From NCBI RefSeq assembly GCF_009600605.1, contig NZ_VWNA01000001.1, positions 2,466,501 to 2,530,500 on the forward strand: a DNA stretch of 64,000 bases, in the 5' to 3' direction. Positions 18,105 to 26,822 of the stretch are shown here, one piece after another. This DNA is from Segnochrobactrum spirostomi. Its GTDB lineage: Bacteria > Pseudomonadota > Alphaproteobacteria > Rhizobiales > Segnochrobactraceae. Each line of letters opens with the position of its first letter. Positions within the stretch are counted from its first letter, which is position 1. The position numbers and the translations under genes are program-made. A model generated the notes under the pieces. It was not told where the DNA came from. It searched no databases and worked only from the letters and a program-made list of their open reading frames with translations.

Positions 18105-18782
18105 TCAGAACTTGTAGCCGACGCCGGCCCGCAGCACGCCCGTGGTGAGATCGCTCGAGGCCGGCGTGCCGACCTCGAAATTCTGCCGGTCGAAGCTCGA
18201 ATAGAGATATTCCGCACGCGCCGTGATGTTCTGGGTGATGGCGCCTTCGACGCCGCCGCCGATCGTCCAGCCGGTCGCGACCTGATTGTTGGTCGCGCCT
18301 TCCGCCTTCAGTTCCATGTTGTTGAAGGCGACGCCGCCGGTGCCGTAGACCATGACGCGGTCGAAGATCGCGCCGGCACGGCCGCGCACGCTCATCTGCC
18401 AGGTCGATTTGAAGGTCGCGTCGGGTCCGAGGAAGTTCGCGGATTCCGAGAAGCCGTTGAAGGCGAAGTCGCCTTCGGCGCCGAGCATGAAGTTCGGATT
18501 GACCTGGAAATTGTAGCCGCCGTAGAGGCCACCGGTGCCGCCGGAGGGCTCCAGCTTGCGGTCGACATTGTTGTAGGTCGCGTTGGCGGTCGCCCAGCCG
18601 TAGCCGAGGGTGGCGCCGATATAGGGGCCGCTCCAGTTGATGCCCGAGGGCGTCACCGTGCCGCCGCCGGTACCGGCCGCGCCGTAGGACGGGTCGTAGA
18701 GACCGTCGGCCCGTGCCGCACCCGTGACCATCACGGCGGCGAGCGCGGTGCTCGCCGCGACGAGGGTGAAAGAGCGCTTCAT
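18105..18782 (-). CDS. Outer-membrane beta-barrel protein, Omp25/31-like
   Basis: This is a 225-residue exported barrel. The signal peptide MKRSFTLVAASTALAAVMV ends at GAARA, followed by a short linker and an eight-strand barrel pattern: WSGPYIGATLGYGWA, GGLYGGYNFQ, RGRAGAIFDRVMVYGTGGVAF, ARAEYLYSSFD and the final GVGYKF. This is the Omp25/Omp31 (OmpA-like barrel) family of rhizobia and Brucella, thought to stabilise the outer membrane. AGGAG lies nine bases before the ATG. A related gene lies just upstream, so the two are probably an old duplication. Each has its own gap, so separate promoters are likely. Confidence 0.88.
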   Translation of the reverse strand: MKRSFTLVAASTALAAVMVTGAARADGLYDPSYGAAGTGGGTVTPSGINWSGPYIGATLGYGWATANATYNNVDRKLEPSGGTGGLYGGYNFQVNPNFMLGAEGDFAFNGFSESANFLGPDATFKSTWQMSVRGRAGAIFDRVMVYGTGGVAFNNMELKAEGATNNQVATGWTIGGGVEGAITQNITARAEYLYSSFDRQNFEVGTPASSDLTTGVLRAGVGYKF

Positions 18783-19003
18783 CGATCGGGCTCCTGTCGT
18801 TGACGCGGGGCGGCTCAACCGCGCACCGGGCCGTCTGCGCGCGGCGCTTTTTTGGCGCCGCGGCACGACTCGGCGAGCCTGAGCCTGCCTCGCTCGATGC
18901 CAACAAGATGCCTTTTCACCCATTCCGATCAAGGCTCGTTCACCATGCTTCGAAAGCTATGGTCAACCGCTTCTTAATGTGAAAGCGAGCCACCCTGAAA
19001 AGC

Positions 19004-19032
19004 AAAAGGCCCGGGCGAAGCCCGGGCCTTTC
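19004..19032 (-). terminator. Rho-independent terminator of the second barrel gene
   Basis: Read on the minus strand, GGCCCGGGC and GCCCGGGCC form a 9-bp stem (19008-19028) with a 3-nt loop, preceded by A's and followed by a short T-run. It lies about 25 bp after the stop of the barrel gene ending at 19055. Confidence 0.85.
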
Positions 19033-19054
19033 TTCCGAAATCTCTTAAGAGAGA

Positions 19055-19783
19055 TCAGAACTTGTAGGCGACGCCAGCGCGGACGATGTTCGCGTTGGAC
19101 TTCACCTTCGCGGTGTCGCCGTAGGCGTCCGAGTAGGTGGTCGAGCCGAGGTCGGTGTAGAGGTACTCGACGCGGGCGGTCAGGTGGTCGGTGACGAAGC
19201 CTTCGACGCCGCCGCCGACGGTCCAACCCACGCGGGTGTTGTCCTCGGAGATCTCGGTGCCCGCATAGTTCGGGTTGTTCAGCGTCACCTTCTGCTGGCC
19301 ATAAGCCATACCGCCGGTGCCGTAGACCATGAAGCGGTCGAAGACCACGCCGGCGCGGGCACGCACGGTGCCGAGCCACGGGTTCTCAGACTTGTAGTTC
19401 ACGGCCGACGAGCTGCCGTAGACCGAGACGTTCGACTTGCCCTGGAGGCTCGAGGCCGAGATGTCGGTCTCGGCGCCGATCACGAAGTTCGGCGTGACCT
19501 GGTAGTTGTAGCCGGCATAGAGGCCGCCGATCACGCCCGTGGTGTTCGGATCAGCCGAGTACGGGTAGATCGTGTTGACGCCGGTCACCTGGCCGGAGGC
19601 CTTGCCGGTGCCGAAGGCGCCGCCGACGTCCGCGCCGACATACGCGCCGGTCCAGTTGAACACGGTCGGGCCGTAGGTCTGCGGGGCGACCGTGTCGACC
19701 GGCGGGGTCGGCTCGGGCAGGTCGGCAGCCATGGCCGACGTGGCGAACAGCGCGGCGGCCGAAGCGAGGATAAGCTTTTTCAT
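19055..19783 (-). CDS. Outer-membrane beta-barrel protein, Omp25/31-like
   Basis: This is a 242-residue barrel protein. The signal peptide MKKLILASAAALFATSAMA is cleaved before ADLPEP, giving a short proline-rich linker. Barrel strands include FNWTGAYVGADVGGAFG, GGLYAGYNYQVTPNFVIGAE, RARAGVVFDRFMVYGTGGMAYG, ARVEYLYTDLG and the terminal AGVAYKF. It is a paralogue of the gene at 18105. I chose ATG 19783 because AGGAG lies eight bases upstream; GTG at 19792 would overlap that site. A clear terminator follows. Such barrels are usually among the most abundant outer-membrane proteins. Confidence 0.9.
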   Translation of the reverse strand: MKKLILASAAALFATSAMAADLPEPTPPVDTVAPQTYGPTVFNWTGAYVGADVGGAFGTGKASGQVTGVNTIYPYSADPNTTGVIGGLYAGYNYQVTPNFVIGAETDISASSLQGKSNVSVYGSSSAVNYKSENPWLGTVRARAGVVFDRFMVYGTGGMAYGQQKVTLNNPNYAGTEISEDNTRVGWTVGGGVEGFVTDHLTARVEYLYTDLGSTTYSDAYGDTAKVKSNANIVRAGVAYKF

Positions 19784-20047
19784 GATGGTCACTCCTGTAC
19801 GCGATCCCGAGAACGCATCAGCGATGCTGTGGTTCCAGGTAAGAACGAATTCTCTCTGGTGGCCCTACGAGATCGTCTGCGCCGGGCCGTCTTGAGATCG
19901 ATAGAAGCCGTTCAATCGAGGCGATTGGAAGGCATGATTGAGGCAAATTGCTCCGAATTCGCCCCTTCAGAACTGGCTGTGGCTGCAATGCAACAGTTTT
20001 AGAAACCGATCATTAACGTATTCGTGGACCTTAACTCTTCATAAACC

Positions 20048-20872
20048 TTAATATCCGCGATCGCCCATTCTTATCTGACTGAAGAGGCCATCGACCGAGA
20101 TTCCGATTCGGAGGTTTCGGTTCCTCCACCAGCCGCCGTTAAGCTCTATCTCGATGGTGGGAAAACCATTAACCATACGACGCCCGACGCGCTGTTCTGC
20201 CTCCGCGATGATCCCGGTGAGAAAAAAGCGGCGGTCGATGAGTGTAGGGTTGTTCGACCAGGGCAGATGGCGGGAGCCGACGACGAAATTGCCCGTCGCC
20301 GTGCGCCCGACCGCGGCCGGAAAGCGCCGGTCGGCGTCGTCGAACAGGTAGGGCGTGGTGCCGATCAGCCGCGACGCCTTGTCCGGCCGCACCAGCCGGC
20401 GCAGCCGCGCGGCGGCCCTCACGCCCGCCGGGGCGTCGTCCGGGGGGAAATAACGCGCGACCTTCGGGCCCTGCCAGGGCAGGCCGGGCTTGCGGCGATG
20501 GCGCAGGCGGACGAAGTCGGCCTCGCCCGCATCCATGTCCGCCGTCGCCGCGGCGAGGACCGGGCCGACGACCGCGGGCGGCTCGATCTGGCGATAATCG
20601 TTCTCGAGCAGGATGACGCGCTCGGCCTGCATCGCGGTCGCGAGGGCCTTGAAGCCGCCGAGGATGCCGAGATTGGCGGCGGAGCCGGCGAAGGGCACGC
20701 CGTGCCGCCGGCACACTTCGCGGCCGCGATCGGTGATCTCGGGCAGGAAGACGATCACCTCGTCGGCATGATCGTAGAGGCGGCCGTCGCGGTAGCTCGA
20801 CAGGGTGGCGTCGAGGCTGTCGTAGCCGTGCCAGCTCAGGACGCCGATGCCGAGGCGCGGCACCGTGCTCAC
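20048..20872 (-). CDS. Glycosyltransferase-like protein, unknown substrate
   Basis: This 274-residue protein has a GT-A-like N-terminal half: IGVLSWHGYDSLDATLSSY, DEVIVFLPEIT, AANLGILGGFKALATAM and VILLENDYRQIEPP, in which END could take the place of the DxD metal motif. The C-terminal half is basic and aromatic (TTPYLFDDADRRFPAAVGR, NGFPTIEIELNGGWWRNRN). It reads like a family 2-type glycosyltransferase acting on a surface glycan, but I do not recognise a named family. The GTG start overlaps the stop of the upstream gene by four bases (GTGA), so the pair is translationally coupled. Confidence 0.6.
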   Translation of the reverse strand: MSTVPRLGIGVLSWHGYDSLDATLSSYRDGRLYDHADEVIVFLPEITDRGREVCRRHGVPFAGSAANLGILGGFKALATAMQAERVILLENDYRQIEPPAVVGPVLAAATADMDAGEADFVRLRHRRKPGLPWQGPKVARYFPPDDAPAGVRAAARLRRLVRPDKASRLIGTTPYLFDDADRRFPAAVGRTATGNFVVGSRHLPWSNNPTLIDRRFFLTGIIAEAEQRVGRRMVNGFPTIEIELNGGWWRNRNLRIGISVDGLFSQIRMGDRGY

Positions 20873-21609
20873 TGCCAATGCTCCGCGATCCAGGGCGTGC
20901 GGCGGACGTGCTTGTAGGTCTTCTTGTACCAGGGCGCCGGCCAGCGTCCGTCGCGCGCCTCGTCGGGGTCGGGCTTGCCGGTGAAGGCGACCAGCCGGGC
21001 GTCGGGCGGCAGCCGCGGCACCAGGAGGAAGTTGAGCGGCCAGCGCGGCATCAGGCCGTGCTTGAAGCTGACGCACCAGGGCTCCGGCCAGAACGTCATC
21101 GGGATCTCGATCTCGCCGGAGATGTAGCGCTGTTCGTTGCGGTAGCGCTGCCAGATGCAGACCGGGTCGGCCTCCATGTCGGTGAAGATCTTCGGCGCGG
21201 CGCCGACCTTGAAGCGGAAGCAGGTGGTGTTGCCGATATTCTTCTCGACCTGCGTCCAGTTGCGGATGACGCAGAACGGTGCGTCGGGCTCGAACGTGAA
21301 AAAGTCGTCGAGGCCGCCGGTGATGACGATGTCGAGATCGACGAAGAGCGCCGGCTCTCCGGGGGCGAGGCCGGGAAGCTCCGGCCGCCACAGGGCGATC
21401 TTACGCCAGGGCAGCCAGCGCAGATGTTCGGGAAGCTCGATCTCGAGCGCGGGCAGACAGGTCACGCCGGGATCCACGCCCCGGGCGTCGTCCGTATAAC
21501 AAAGGAGACGGGTCGGGTTGCGGGTGTTGCGCCGGATCATCGACCAGAGGCGGTTCACATAATCGGCGCCATAGCGCGTGCCCCACTTCATGCACACGAT
21601 GGTCTGCAT
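20869..21609 (-). CDS. Glycosyltransferase-like protein with DxD motif
   Basis: This is a 246-residue cytoplasmic protein. MQTIVCMKWGTRYGADYVNRL at the N-terminus, LLCYTDDARGVDPGV, PWRKIALWRPEL and PALFVDLDIVITGGLDDFF (DLD near residue 91) fit a nucleotide-sugar-dependent GT-A fold with a metal-binding DxD. CVIRNWTQVEKNIGNTTCFR and WCVSFKHGL are further conserved-looking blocks. The reaction is unknown. It is the first gene of a coupled pair with 20048-20872. No other polysaccharide genes lie nearby, so the pair may modify a protein or a lipid carrier made elsewhere. The ATG at 21609 has GGGCGAGA upstream. Confidence 0.65.
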   Translation of the reverse strand: MQTIVCMKWGTRYGADYVNRLWSMIRRNTRNPTRLLCYTDDARGVDPGVTCLPALEIELPEHLRWLPWRKIALWRPELPGLAPGEPALFVDLDIVITGGLDDFFTFEPDAPFCVIRNWTQVEKNIGNTTCFRFKVGAAPKIFTDMEADPVCIWQRYRNEQRYISGEIEIPMTFWPEPWCVSFKHGLMPRWPLNFLLVPRLPPDARLVAFTGKPDPDEARDGRWPAPWYKKTYKHVRRTPWIAEHWQ

Positions 21610-21864
21610 TCTCGCCCGTCGCTCCGGCTCACGAGCCCGCCCGGGCTCTCGTCTTCGGACCGCCGGGTCTCGTGGTCCGGCGCGGGGCCGAAACGGCCGG
21701 CTCGACGCGCCTTCGGGACCCGCCCGGCATGGCGTCGCTTTTCGCACGCCACGCGCGGCGGCGCCAGATCGGTGCGTGAACGCGGGGACGGCGACGCCGG
21801 CCCCCTTGCGGACGGCCCGTTTTTGCCCGACGAAGCGCGGCGGCGGCACAGGAAATCACGGCTC

Positions 21865-22641
21865 ATGACGCAAACGGCGGACGGCATCGTCAAGACGGCC
21901 CTCGTGACCGGCGGCGCGCGCCGGATCGGGCGGGCGATCGTCGAGGATCTCGCCGCCAACGGCTGGGCGGTGGCGATCCATTGCGCCCGGTCCCGCGCCG
22001 AGGCCGACGCGCTCGCCGGCGACATCGTCGCCCGCGGCGGGCGGGCCACCGCGCTCGTCGGCGATCTCGGCGATCTCGACGGACTGGGCCGGCTCGTCGA
22101 GACGGCCCGCGCGGCGCTCGGGCCGATCGGCGTCCTCGTCAACAACGCGGCGATGTTCGTGGACGACGAGCCGCAGACCCTGGAGCCGGCGGCGTTCGAG
22201 CTGCAATTGCGCATCAACCTCGTCGCGCCCTGCCTGCTCGCGTCTGCCTTCGCCGCGCAGGTGGGCGAGGGCGAGCGCGGCCTCGTCGTCAACGTCATCG
22301 ATCAGCGCGTTTGGAAGCCGACGCCGCGCTTCTTCTCCTACAGCCTGTCGAAGTCCGGGCTGTGGTCGGCGACCCGCACGCTCGCCCAGGCCTTCGCGCC
22401 GAAGGTGCGGGTGGTCGGGCTCGGTCCCGGGCCCACCCTCCAGGGGCCGCGCCAGGAGGAGGCCGACTTCCTGCGCCAATGGTCGGCGGTGCCGCTCGGC
22501 CACGGCGCCGAACTCGCCGAGTTCGGCCGCGCCGTGCGCTTCCTCGCCGACATGCCGTCGGTGACGGGGCAGATGATCGCCCTCGACGGCGGCCAGCACC
22601 TCGCCTGGAAGACGCCGGACGTCGACGGCATCCCGGAATAG
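21865..22641 (+). CDS. SDR-family oxidoreductase, FolM-like
   Basis: This is a 258-residue short-chain dehydrogenase. TGGARRIGRAIVEDL at about residues 16-30 binds the cofactor, NNAAMFVDD lies near residue 92, and YSLSKSGLW (Tyr-Lys pair) near residue 160. VIDQRVWKPTPRFFSYSLSK and GLGPGPTLQG resemble pteridine-reductase and FolM-type enzymes (dihydromonapterin reductases), which usually show an RR after TGG as here. The substrate is inferred only from these motifs. In related bacteria this gene often precedes folB/folK; here it is convergent with an MFS transporter instead. Confidence 0.8.
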   Translation: MTQTADGIVKTALVTGGARRIGRAIVEDLAANGWAVAIHCARSRAEADALAGDIVARGGRATALVGDLGDLDGLGRLVETARAALGPIGVLVNNAAMFVDDEPQTLEPAAFELQLRINLVAPCLLASAFAAQVGEGERGLVVNVIDQRVWKPTPRFFSYSLSKSGLWSATRTLAQAFAPKVRVVGLGPGPTLQGPRQEEADFLRQWSAVPLGHGAELAEFGRAVRFLADMPSVTGQMIALDGGQHLAWKTPDVDGIPE

Positions 22642-22644
22642 GCC

Positions 22645-24138
22645 TCAGTCGGCGAAGGCGGCCTCGGCGGCGTGGCGGGCGTTGGCGCGCAGCGGCCGCT
22701 CCTCCATCATCAGCAGGAAGAACAAGGCGAGCGCGAAGCCCGCCGCCGCCGCCCACAGCACCCACGGGAACATCGTCAGCAGGTCCGCGGGGGCGAGCGC
22801 CGTCGGGTCGATGCCCTCGCCGGTCGCCGACAGCTTCGGGTTGGAGATGCCGCTCAGGACGATGGCGCCGAACACGGCGACGATGATGGCGCCGCCGAGC
22901 TGGCGGAAGAAGTTCATCGTCGCCGTCGCGGTGCCGAGTTCGTGGGTGCTGACCGCGTTCTGGATGCAGACGGTCGTCACCGGCAGGACGGTGCCCATGC
23001 TGAAGCTCACCGCGAACAGCATCACCTCGAACAGCACGAGGGGCATGCGGTCGCAATAGAGCGCGAGCAGCGCCGTCGCGATCACCGAGACCGAGAGGCC
23101 GACGATGGGCAGCCGCTTGTAGTGGCGGACATAGGCCATGGTGCGGCCCGACAGGGTGGCGCCGATCACCGTGCCGACCATCAGCGGAATGAGGAGGAGG
23201 CCCGAGGTGCTCGCCCGGTAGCCGAGCCCGACCTCGAAATAAACCGGCATGTAGATCGAGAGGCCGATGAAGGTGCCCATGCTGAAGCAGGCCGTCAGCG
23301 TGCCGGTGCCGACCACGCCGTTGCTGAGGACCGCGAGCGGGATCAGCGGCTCGTCCGCCTTGAGGAGGCGGGCGGCGAAGCCGAACCACAAGAGCGCCGA
23401 GGCGGCGACGAGCCCGAGCACCTCCGGCGAGCCCCAGGGGTAGCGCACGCCGCCCCAGGTCAGCGCGAGCATCAAGGTGACGGTGGCGAGCGCCATCAGG
23501 AGCGCGCCGACGATGTCGAGCCGGTGGCGCCGCTCGTGGCGGGGCAGCCGCTTCAGGGCGGCGTTGGCGATCCAGAAGGCGCCGATGCCGAGCGGCACGT
23601 TGATCCAGAAGATCATCGACCAATGGAGCTTCTGGGCGAAGAAGCCGCCGAGCACCGGGCCGAGCAGGCTCGAGGTGATGAACACGCTCGCGATATAGAC
23701 CTGATAACGGGCCCGCTCCTTCGGCGTGGTGATGTCGGCGATGATGGTCTGGGCGAGCGAGATGAGCCCGCCGCCGCCGAGCCCCTGCACCGCGCGGGCG
23801 ATGATGAGCACCCACATCGTCGGCGCGAGCGCGCAGGCGACCGAGCCGATCACGAAGGTCGCGATGCCGATGAGGAGCGAGATGCGGCGGCCGTGGATGT
23901 CGCTGAACTTGCCGTAGAGCGGCGTCACGGCGGTCGCCGCGAGCAGATAGGACGTCACCACCCAGGGCATGTGCTCGACGTCGCCGAGCGTCTTGCCGAT
24001 GGTCGGCAGCGCGGTCGAGACGATGGTCTGGTCGATCGCGCCGAGCAGCATCGCGAGCATGATGCCGACCATGACGGCGCGGACGTCCGCCGGCGACAGC
24101 GGGCCGGCGGCGGGGGCGGGACTGGGACGCTTGCTCAT
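22645..24138 (-). CDS. MFS drug-efflux transporter, DHA2 type
   Basis: This 497-residue protein has about fourteen hydrophobic segments, the DHA2 (14-TMS) drug:proton antiporter layout. GAIDQTIVSTALPTIGKTLG at about residues 33-52 is motif D1, YGKFSDIHGRRI is motif A, and SSLLGPVLGGFF is motif C, the antiporter signature. The N-terminal 20 residues are proline-rich and cytoplasmic. It likely exports toxic compounds, but no regulator adjoins it directly. The stop codon lies 3 nt from the convergent SDR gene's stop. Confidence 0.87.
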   Translation of the reverse strand: MSKRPSPAPAAGPLSPADVRAVMVGIMLAMLLGAIDQTIVSTALPTIGKTLGDVEHMPWVVTSYLLAATAVTPLYGKFSDIHGRRISLLIGIATFVIGSVACALAPTMWVLIIARAVQGLGGGGLISLAQTIIADITTPKERARYQVYIASVFITSSLLGPVLGGFFAQKLHWSMIFWINVPLGIGAFWIANAALKRLPRHERRHRLDIVGALLMALATVTLMLALTWGGVRYPWGSPEVLGLVAASALLWFGFAARLLKADEPLIPLAVLSNGVVGTGTLTACFSMGTFIGLSIYMPVYFEVGLGYRASTSGLLLIPLMVGTVIGATLSGRTMAYVRHYKRLPIVGLSVSVIATALLALYCDRMPLVLFEVMLFAVSFSMGTVLPVTTVCIQNAVSTHELGTATATMNFFRQLGGAIIVAVFGAIVLSGISNPKLSATGEGIDPTALAPADLLTMFPWVLWAAAAGFALALFFLLMMEERPLRANARHAAEAAFAD

Positions 24139-24439
24139 CGCTTCACACGCACTCGGGGTGGCGGTGTCCGGGCGGACCTGCGCGGCGGCGCTGACGGAGG
24201 GCCGTGGCCGGGCGCGGCGGAAGGCGAGGGCCTTCGGCGGCGGAGGGCGTCAACGGCGCGAGCGGGAGCGTTGAGGCGGGGTCCGAAAGGCGGAACCGGA
24301 ACTCGTGTCTGACAGGGCGACGGCAAAGGCCGCCGCCTCGCGCGTTCCGCTACTCCGAAAGTAGGGTCGCATCAATGCAGGGCGATCACCATCACCGGGT
24401 TGTGTTCTCGTGTCGAATCGTGTCGCCAATGAGGCCCGT
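24139..24439. other. Intergenic gap with no recognised gene
   Basis: A 301-bp GC-rich stretch lies between two minus-strand MFS genes. It contains the promoter of the DHA2 pump by position. I see no convincing open frame, RNA gene or palindrome in it. Confidence 0.5.
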
Positions 24440-25714
24440 TCAGGCGGCGGCGCCGGCCCGGCGCGGCGAACCGCGGCCGATCAGGAGCGACAGCAGGGCG
24501 GCCGCGACGCCGGTCAGGCCGGCGGCGACGAACGCCTCCAGATAGCGCCCCTCCATGGTGCGGACGAGGCCGGCGAAGAAGGCCGCGCTCGCCCCGCCGA
24601 GCTGGTGACCGGCGACGATCCAGCCGAACACGATCGGCGCCGCGCGCTCGCCGAACGCCTGGTTGGTGAGCTTCAGGGTCGGCGGCACGGTGGCGATCCA
24701 GTCGAGGCCGTAGAAGGCGGCGAAGACTGAGAGGCTGACCACCGAGAAGTCGGTGAAGGGCAGCCAGATCAGCGAGAGGCCGCGCAGGCCGTAATAGACG
24801 AAGAGCAGCTTGCGGGCGTCGAAGCGGTCGGTCAGCCAGCCGGAGAAGGTGGTGCCGAACAGGTCGAACACGCCCATCATCGCCAGCAGCCCCGCCGCCT
24901 GGACCTCGGCGATGCCCTGATCGGCGCAGAAGGCGATCAGGTGGGTGCCGACGAGGCCGTTGGTCGTGAAGCCGCAGACGAAGAAGGTCGCGAACAGGAG
25001 CCAGAAATCGCGGCTGCGGCTCGCATCGAGGAGGCCGCTGATGGCGGCCATGAACGGGTTCTCGCGGCGCACTTCGGCCGGCGGATGCGCGGGGTCGGCG
25101 CCGTAGGGCACGAGGCCCGCGTCCTGGGGCCGCTCGGGCATCAAGAGGAGGACGATCGGTACCAAGGCGGCCGCACAGGCCGCCACCGTGAGCACCACCG
25201 GCTTCCAGCCGCCCGCCTGGGCGATCGCCGCGAGGCCGGGCAGGAAGATCAGCGTGCCGGTGGCGGTCGAGGCGGTGAGAAGGCCCATCACGAGGCCACG
25301 GTTCTTGGCAAACCAGCGGTTCACCACCGCCGCGCCGAGCACGACGGCGACGCAGCCGCTGGCGAGGCCGGAGATCACGCCCCAGCTCAGGAAGAGATGC
25401 CACGGCTCGCGCATGAAGGCGCTCGAGGCGACGGAGAGCGCCATCACGGCGAGGGCGGAGGCGAGCACGCGCTTGATGCCGAAGCGCTGCATCAAGGCGG
25501 CGGCGAACGGTCCGACCAAGCCATAGAGGAAGATGCCGATCGCCGCCGACAGCGAGGTGGTCGAGCGACTCCAGCCGAACGATTGTTCGAGCGGCACCAG
25601 GAGCACACCCGGTGCGGCGCGCAGCCCGGCGGAGACGAGCAGCGAGGCGAACGTGACCCCGGCGACGACGAAGGCATAATTCTGTCCGAACGGACGGCGG
25701 GAGACCCGGGTCAT
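24440..25714 (-). CDS. MFS transporter, monocarboxylate/oxalate-formate antiporter-like
   Basis: This is a 424-residue major facilitator protein with twelve predicted segments. SAGLRAAPGVLLVPLEQSFGWSR in the first segment pair, VNRWFAKNRGLVMGL near residue 135 and GWLTDRFDARKLL near residue 285 resemble the monocarboxylate/oxalate-formate family. The substrate is unknown. It is divergent from a TetR regulator, so induction by its substrate through that regulator is likely. ATG at 25714. Confidence 0.82.
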   Translation of the reverse strand: MTRVSRRPFGQNYAFVVAGVTFASLLVSAGLRAAPGVLLVPLEQSFGWSRSTTSLSAAIGIFLYGLVGPFAAALMQRFGIKRVLASALAVMALSVASSAFMREPWHLFLSWGVISGLASGCVAVVLGAAVVNRWFAKNRGLVMGLLTASTATGTLIFLPGLAAIAQAGGWKPVVLTVAACAAALVPIVLLLMPERPQDAGLVPYGADPAHPPAEVRRENPFMAAISGLLDASRSRDFWLLFATFFVCGFTTNGLVGTHLIAFCADQGIAEVQAAGLLAMMGVFDLFGTTFSGWLTDRFDARKLLFVYYGLRGLSLIWLPFTDFSVVSLSVFAAFYGLDWIATVPPTLKLTNQAFGERAAPIVFGWIVAGHQLGGASAAFFAGLVRTMEGRYLEAFVAAGLTGVAAALLSLLIGRGSPRRAGAAA

Positions 25715-25783
25715 GGCGGGACCTTTGAGGCGCGAGGGCTCGTCTCGCCTTGGCGGCGGAGCGTTATCGTGCTAACTTATACG

Positions 25784-25795
25784 TACCGGTCAGTA
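25784..25795. promoter_or_regulatory. Candidate TetR operator
   Basis: TACCGGTCAGTA is an imperfect inverted repeat of the TACC-N4-GGTA kind bound by many TetR regulators. It sits in an AT-rich pocket (25770-25800) between the divergent MFS and TetR genes, with TACGTA overlapping its left side. Confidence 0.5.
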
Positions 25796-25828
25796 ACATC
25801 GTCAAGCCCGAGGTCCGGTTCGTAACCC

Positions 25829-26506
25829 ATGAAGAAGCCCGTCTCCGCGTCGTCCGCCGACCTCGCCGCCGCGCCGCGCCTGTCGTCCGCGCCGGCCGGG
25901 GCGAAACGTGCGCCTGCGTCGTCGCCGAAGCTGCCGCGGGCGGTCGATCGCATTCGGGAGAGCGCGCGGGAGCTCTTCTACGAGCACGGCATCCGTGCCG
26001 TCGGGGTCGACGAGATCGTCAACCACGCCGGGGTCACCAAGCCGAGCCTCTACCGCAGCTTCCCGTCGAAGGACGAACTCGCGGCGGATTATCTGCGCGG
26101 CTACGACGCCTGCTTCTGGGACCATTTCGAGACGGCCGTCGCGGCCCATCCGGGCGATCCGCGGGCGCAGATCCTCGCTTATCTCGAAGGTCTCGGTGCG
26201 CGCAGCGACCGGGCCGGCTATCGCGGCTGCGGGCTCACCAACGCGGCGGTGGAATATCCCGAGCCCGATCACCCGGCGCGACGAGTGGCGGAGGACGCCA
26301 AGCGGGCCCTGCGCACCCGGCTCCTCGGCCTCGCCGAGGCGATGGGGGCCCGCGACCCGGCGTTGCTTGCCGACGGCCTCGTGTTGCTGATCGAGGGGAC
26401 CTTCGTCAGCGCCCAATTGTTCGGCCCCGGCGGCCCCTGCCGCCGCGTCGCCGCCGCCGCGGCGGCGCTGATCGACGCGTGCGTAGCGGGGGGCGAGGGG
26501 CGCTGA
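25829..26506 (+). CDS. TetR-family transcriptional regulator
   Basis: This is a 225-residue TetR regulator. A 40-residue Ala/Pro-rich extra tail precedes the DNA-binding domain at about residues 40-86: IRESARELFYEHGIRAVGVDEIV, then GVTKPSLYRSFPSKDELAADYL. The C-terminal domain includes GCGLTNAAVEYP, seen in regulators of efflux and small-molecule response. It is divergent from the MFS gene at 24440 and probably represses it and itself. The length of the N-terminal tail suggests the true start could be downstream, but no better-placed codon is evident. Confidence 0.83.
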   Translation: MKKPVSASSADLAAAPRLSSAPAGAKRAPASSPKLPRAVDRIRESARELFYEHGIRAVGVDEIVNHAGVTKPSLYRSFPSKDELAADYLRGYDACFWDHFETAVAAHPGDPRAQILAYLEGLGARSDRAGYRGCGLTNAAVEYPEPDHPARRVAEDAKRALRTRLLGLAEAMGARDPALLADGLVLLIEGTFVSAQLFGPGGPCRRVAAAAAALIDACVAGGEGR

Positions 26507-26540
26507 GGGGAGCAGGGATTATGACGCCGAGTGTGCGGCG

Positions 26541-26591
26541 CTCACCCCACCCCGCCGCTGCGCGGCGACCCTCCCCCTGGCAGGGGAGGGT
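26541..26591. repeat. Palindromic intergenic repeat, family B, copy 1
   Basis: It contains CACCCCACCCCGCCG, GCGGCGACCCTCCCCC and GGCAGGGGAGGGT, with internal hairpins CCGC-TGC-GCGG and CCCCCTGGCAGGGG. It is an inverted copy of 26721-26772. Confidence 0.75.
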
Positions 26592-26720
26592 GAACGGTGT
26601 GTTCGAGGCACCGGTCCGAGCAGATCAGATTCACTGAAATGAGATCGGCTGAAGTCTGGTTGGCTCAGGTTAGTTCAGGCCAGAACTTGGGTTCACAGCG
26701 CCAACGCAAAGCACGCCGAC

Positions 26721-26772
26721 CCACCCTCCCCTGCCAGGGGGAGGGTCGCCGGCGCAGCCGGCGGGGTGGGGT
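26721..26772. repeat. Palindromic intergenic repeat, family B, copy 2
   Basis: This is the reverse complement of copy 1 with few differences: ACCCTCCCCTGCCAGGGGGA, GGGTCGCCGGC and GGCGGGGTGGGGT. The differences keep the hairpins, as expected for short mobile palindromes. Confidence 0.75.
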
Positions 26773-26822
26773 CGCGCCGCGCACGACGGTTCGAAGGCGC
26801 GATGCCGCTCGACGATCTGAGC

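Larger units (their letters stand above)
26507..26822. other. Intergenic gap filled by an inverted repeat pair
   Basis: This 316-bp gap between the TetR gene and the toxin gene is mostly occupied by two palindromic repeats (family B). The 129-bp spacer between them contains short near-repeats of GGCTGAAGTCTGG and GGCTCAGGTTAGT type. No gene is seen. Confidence 0.6.
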
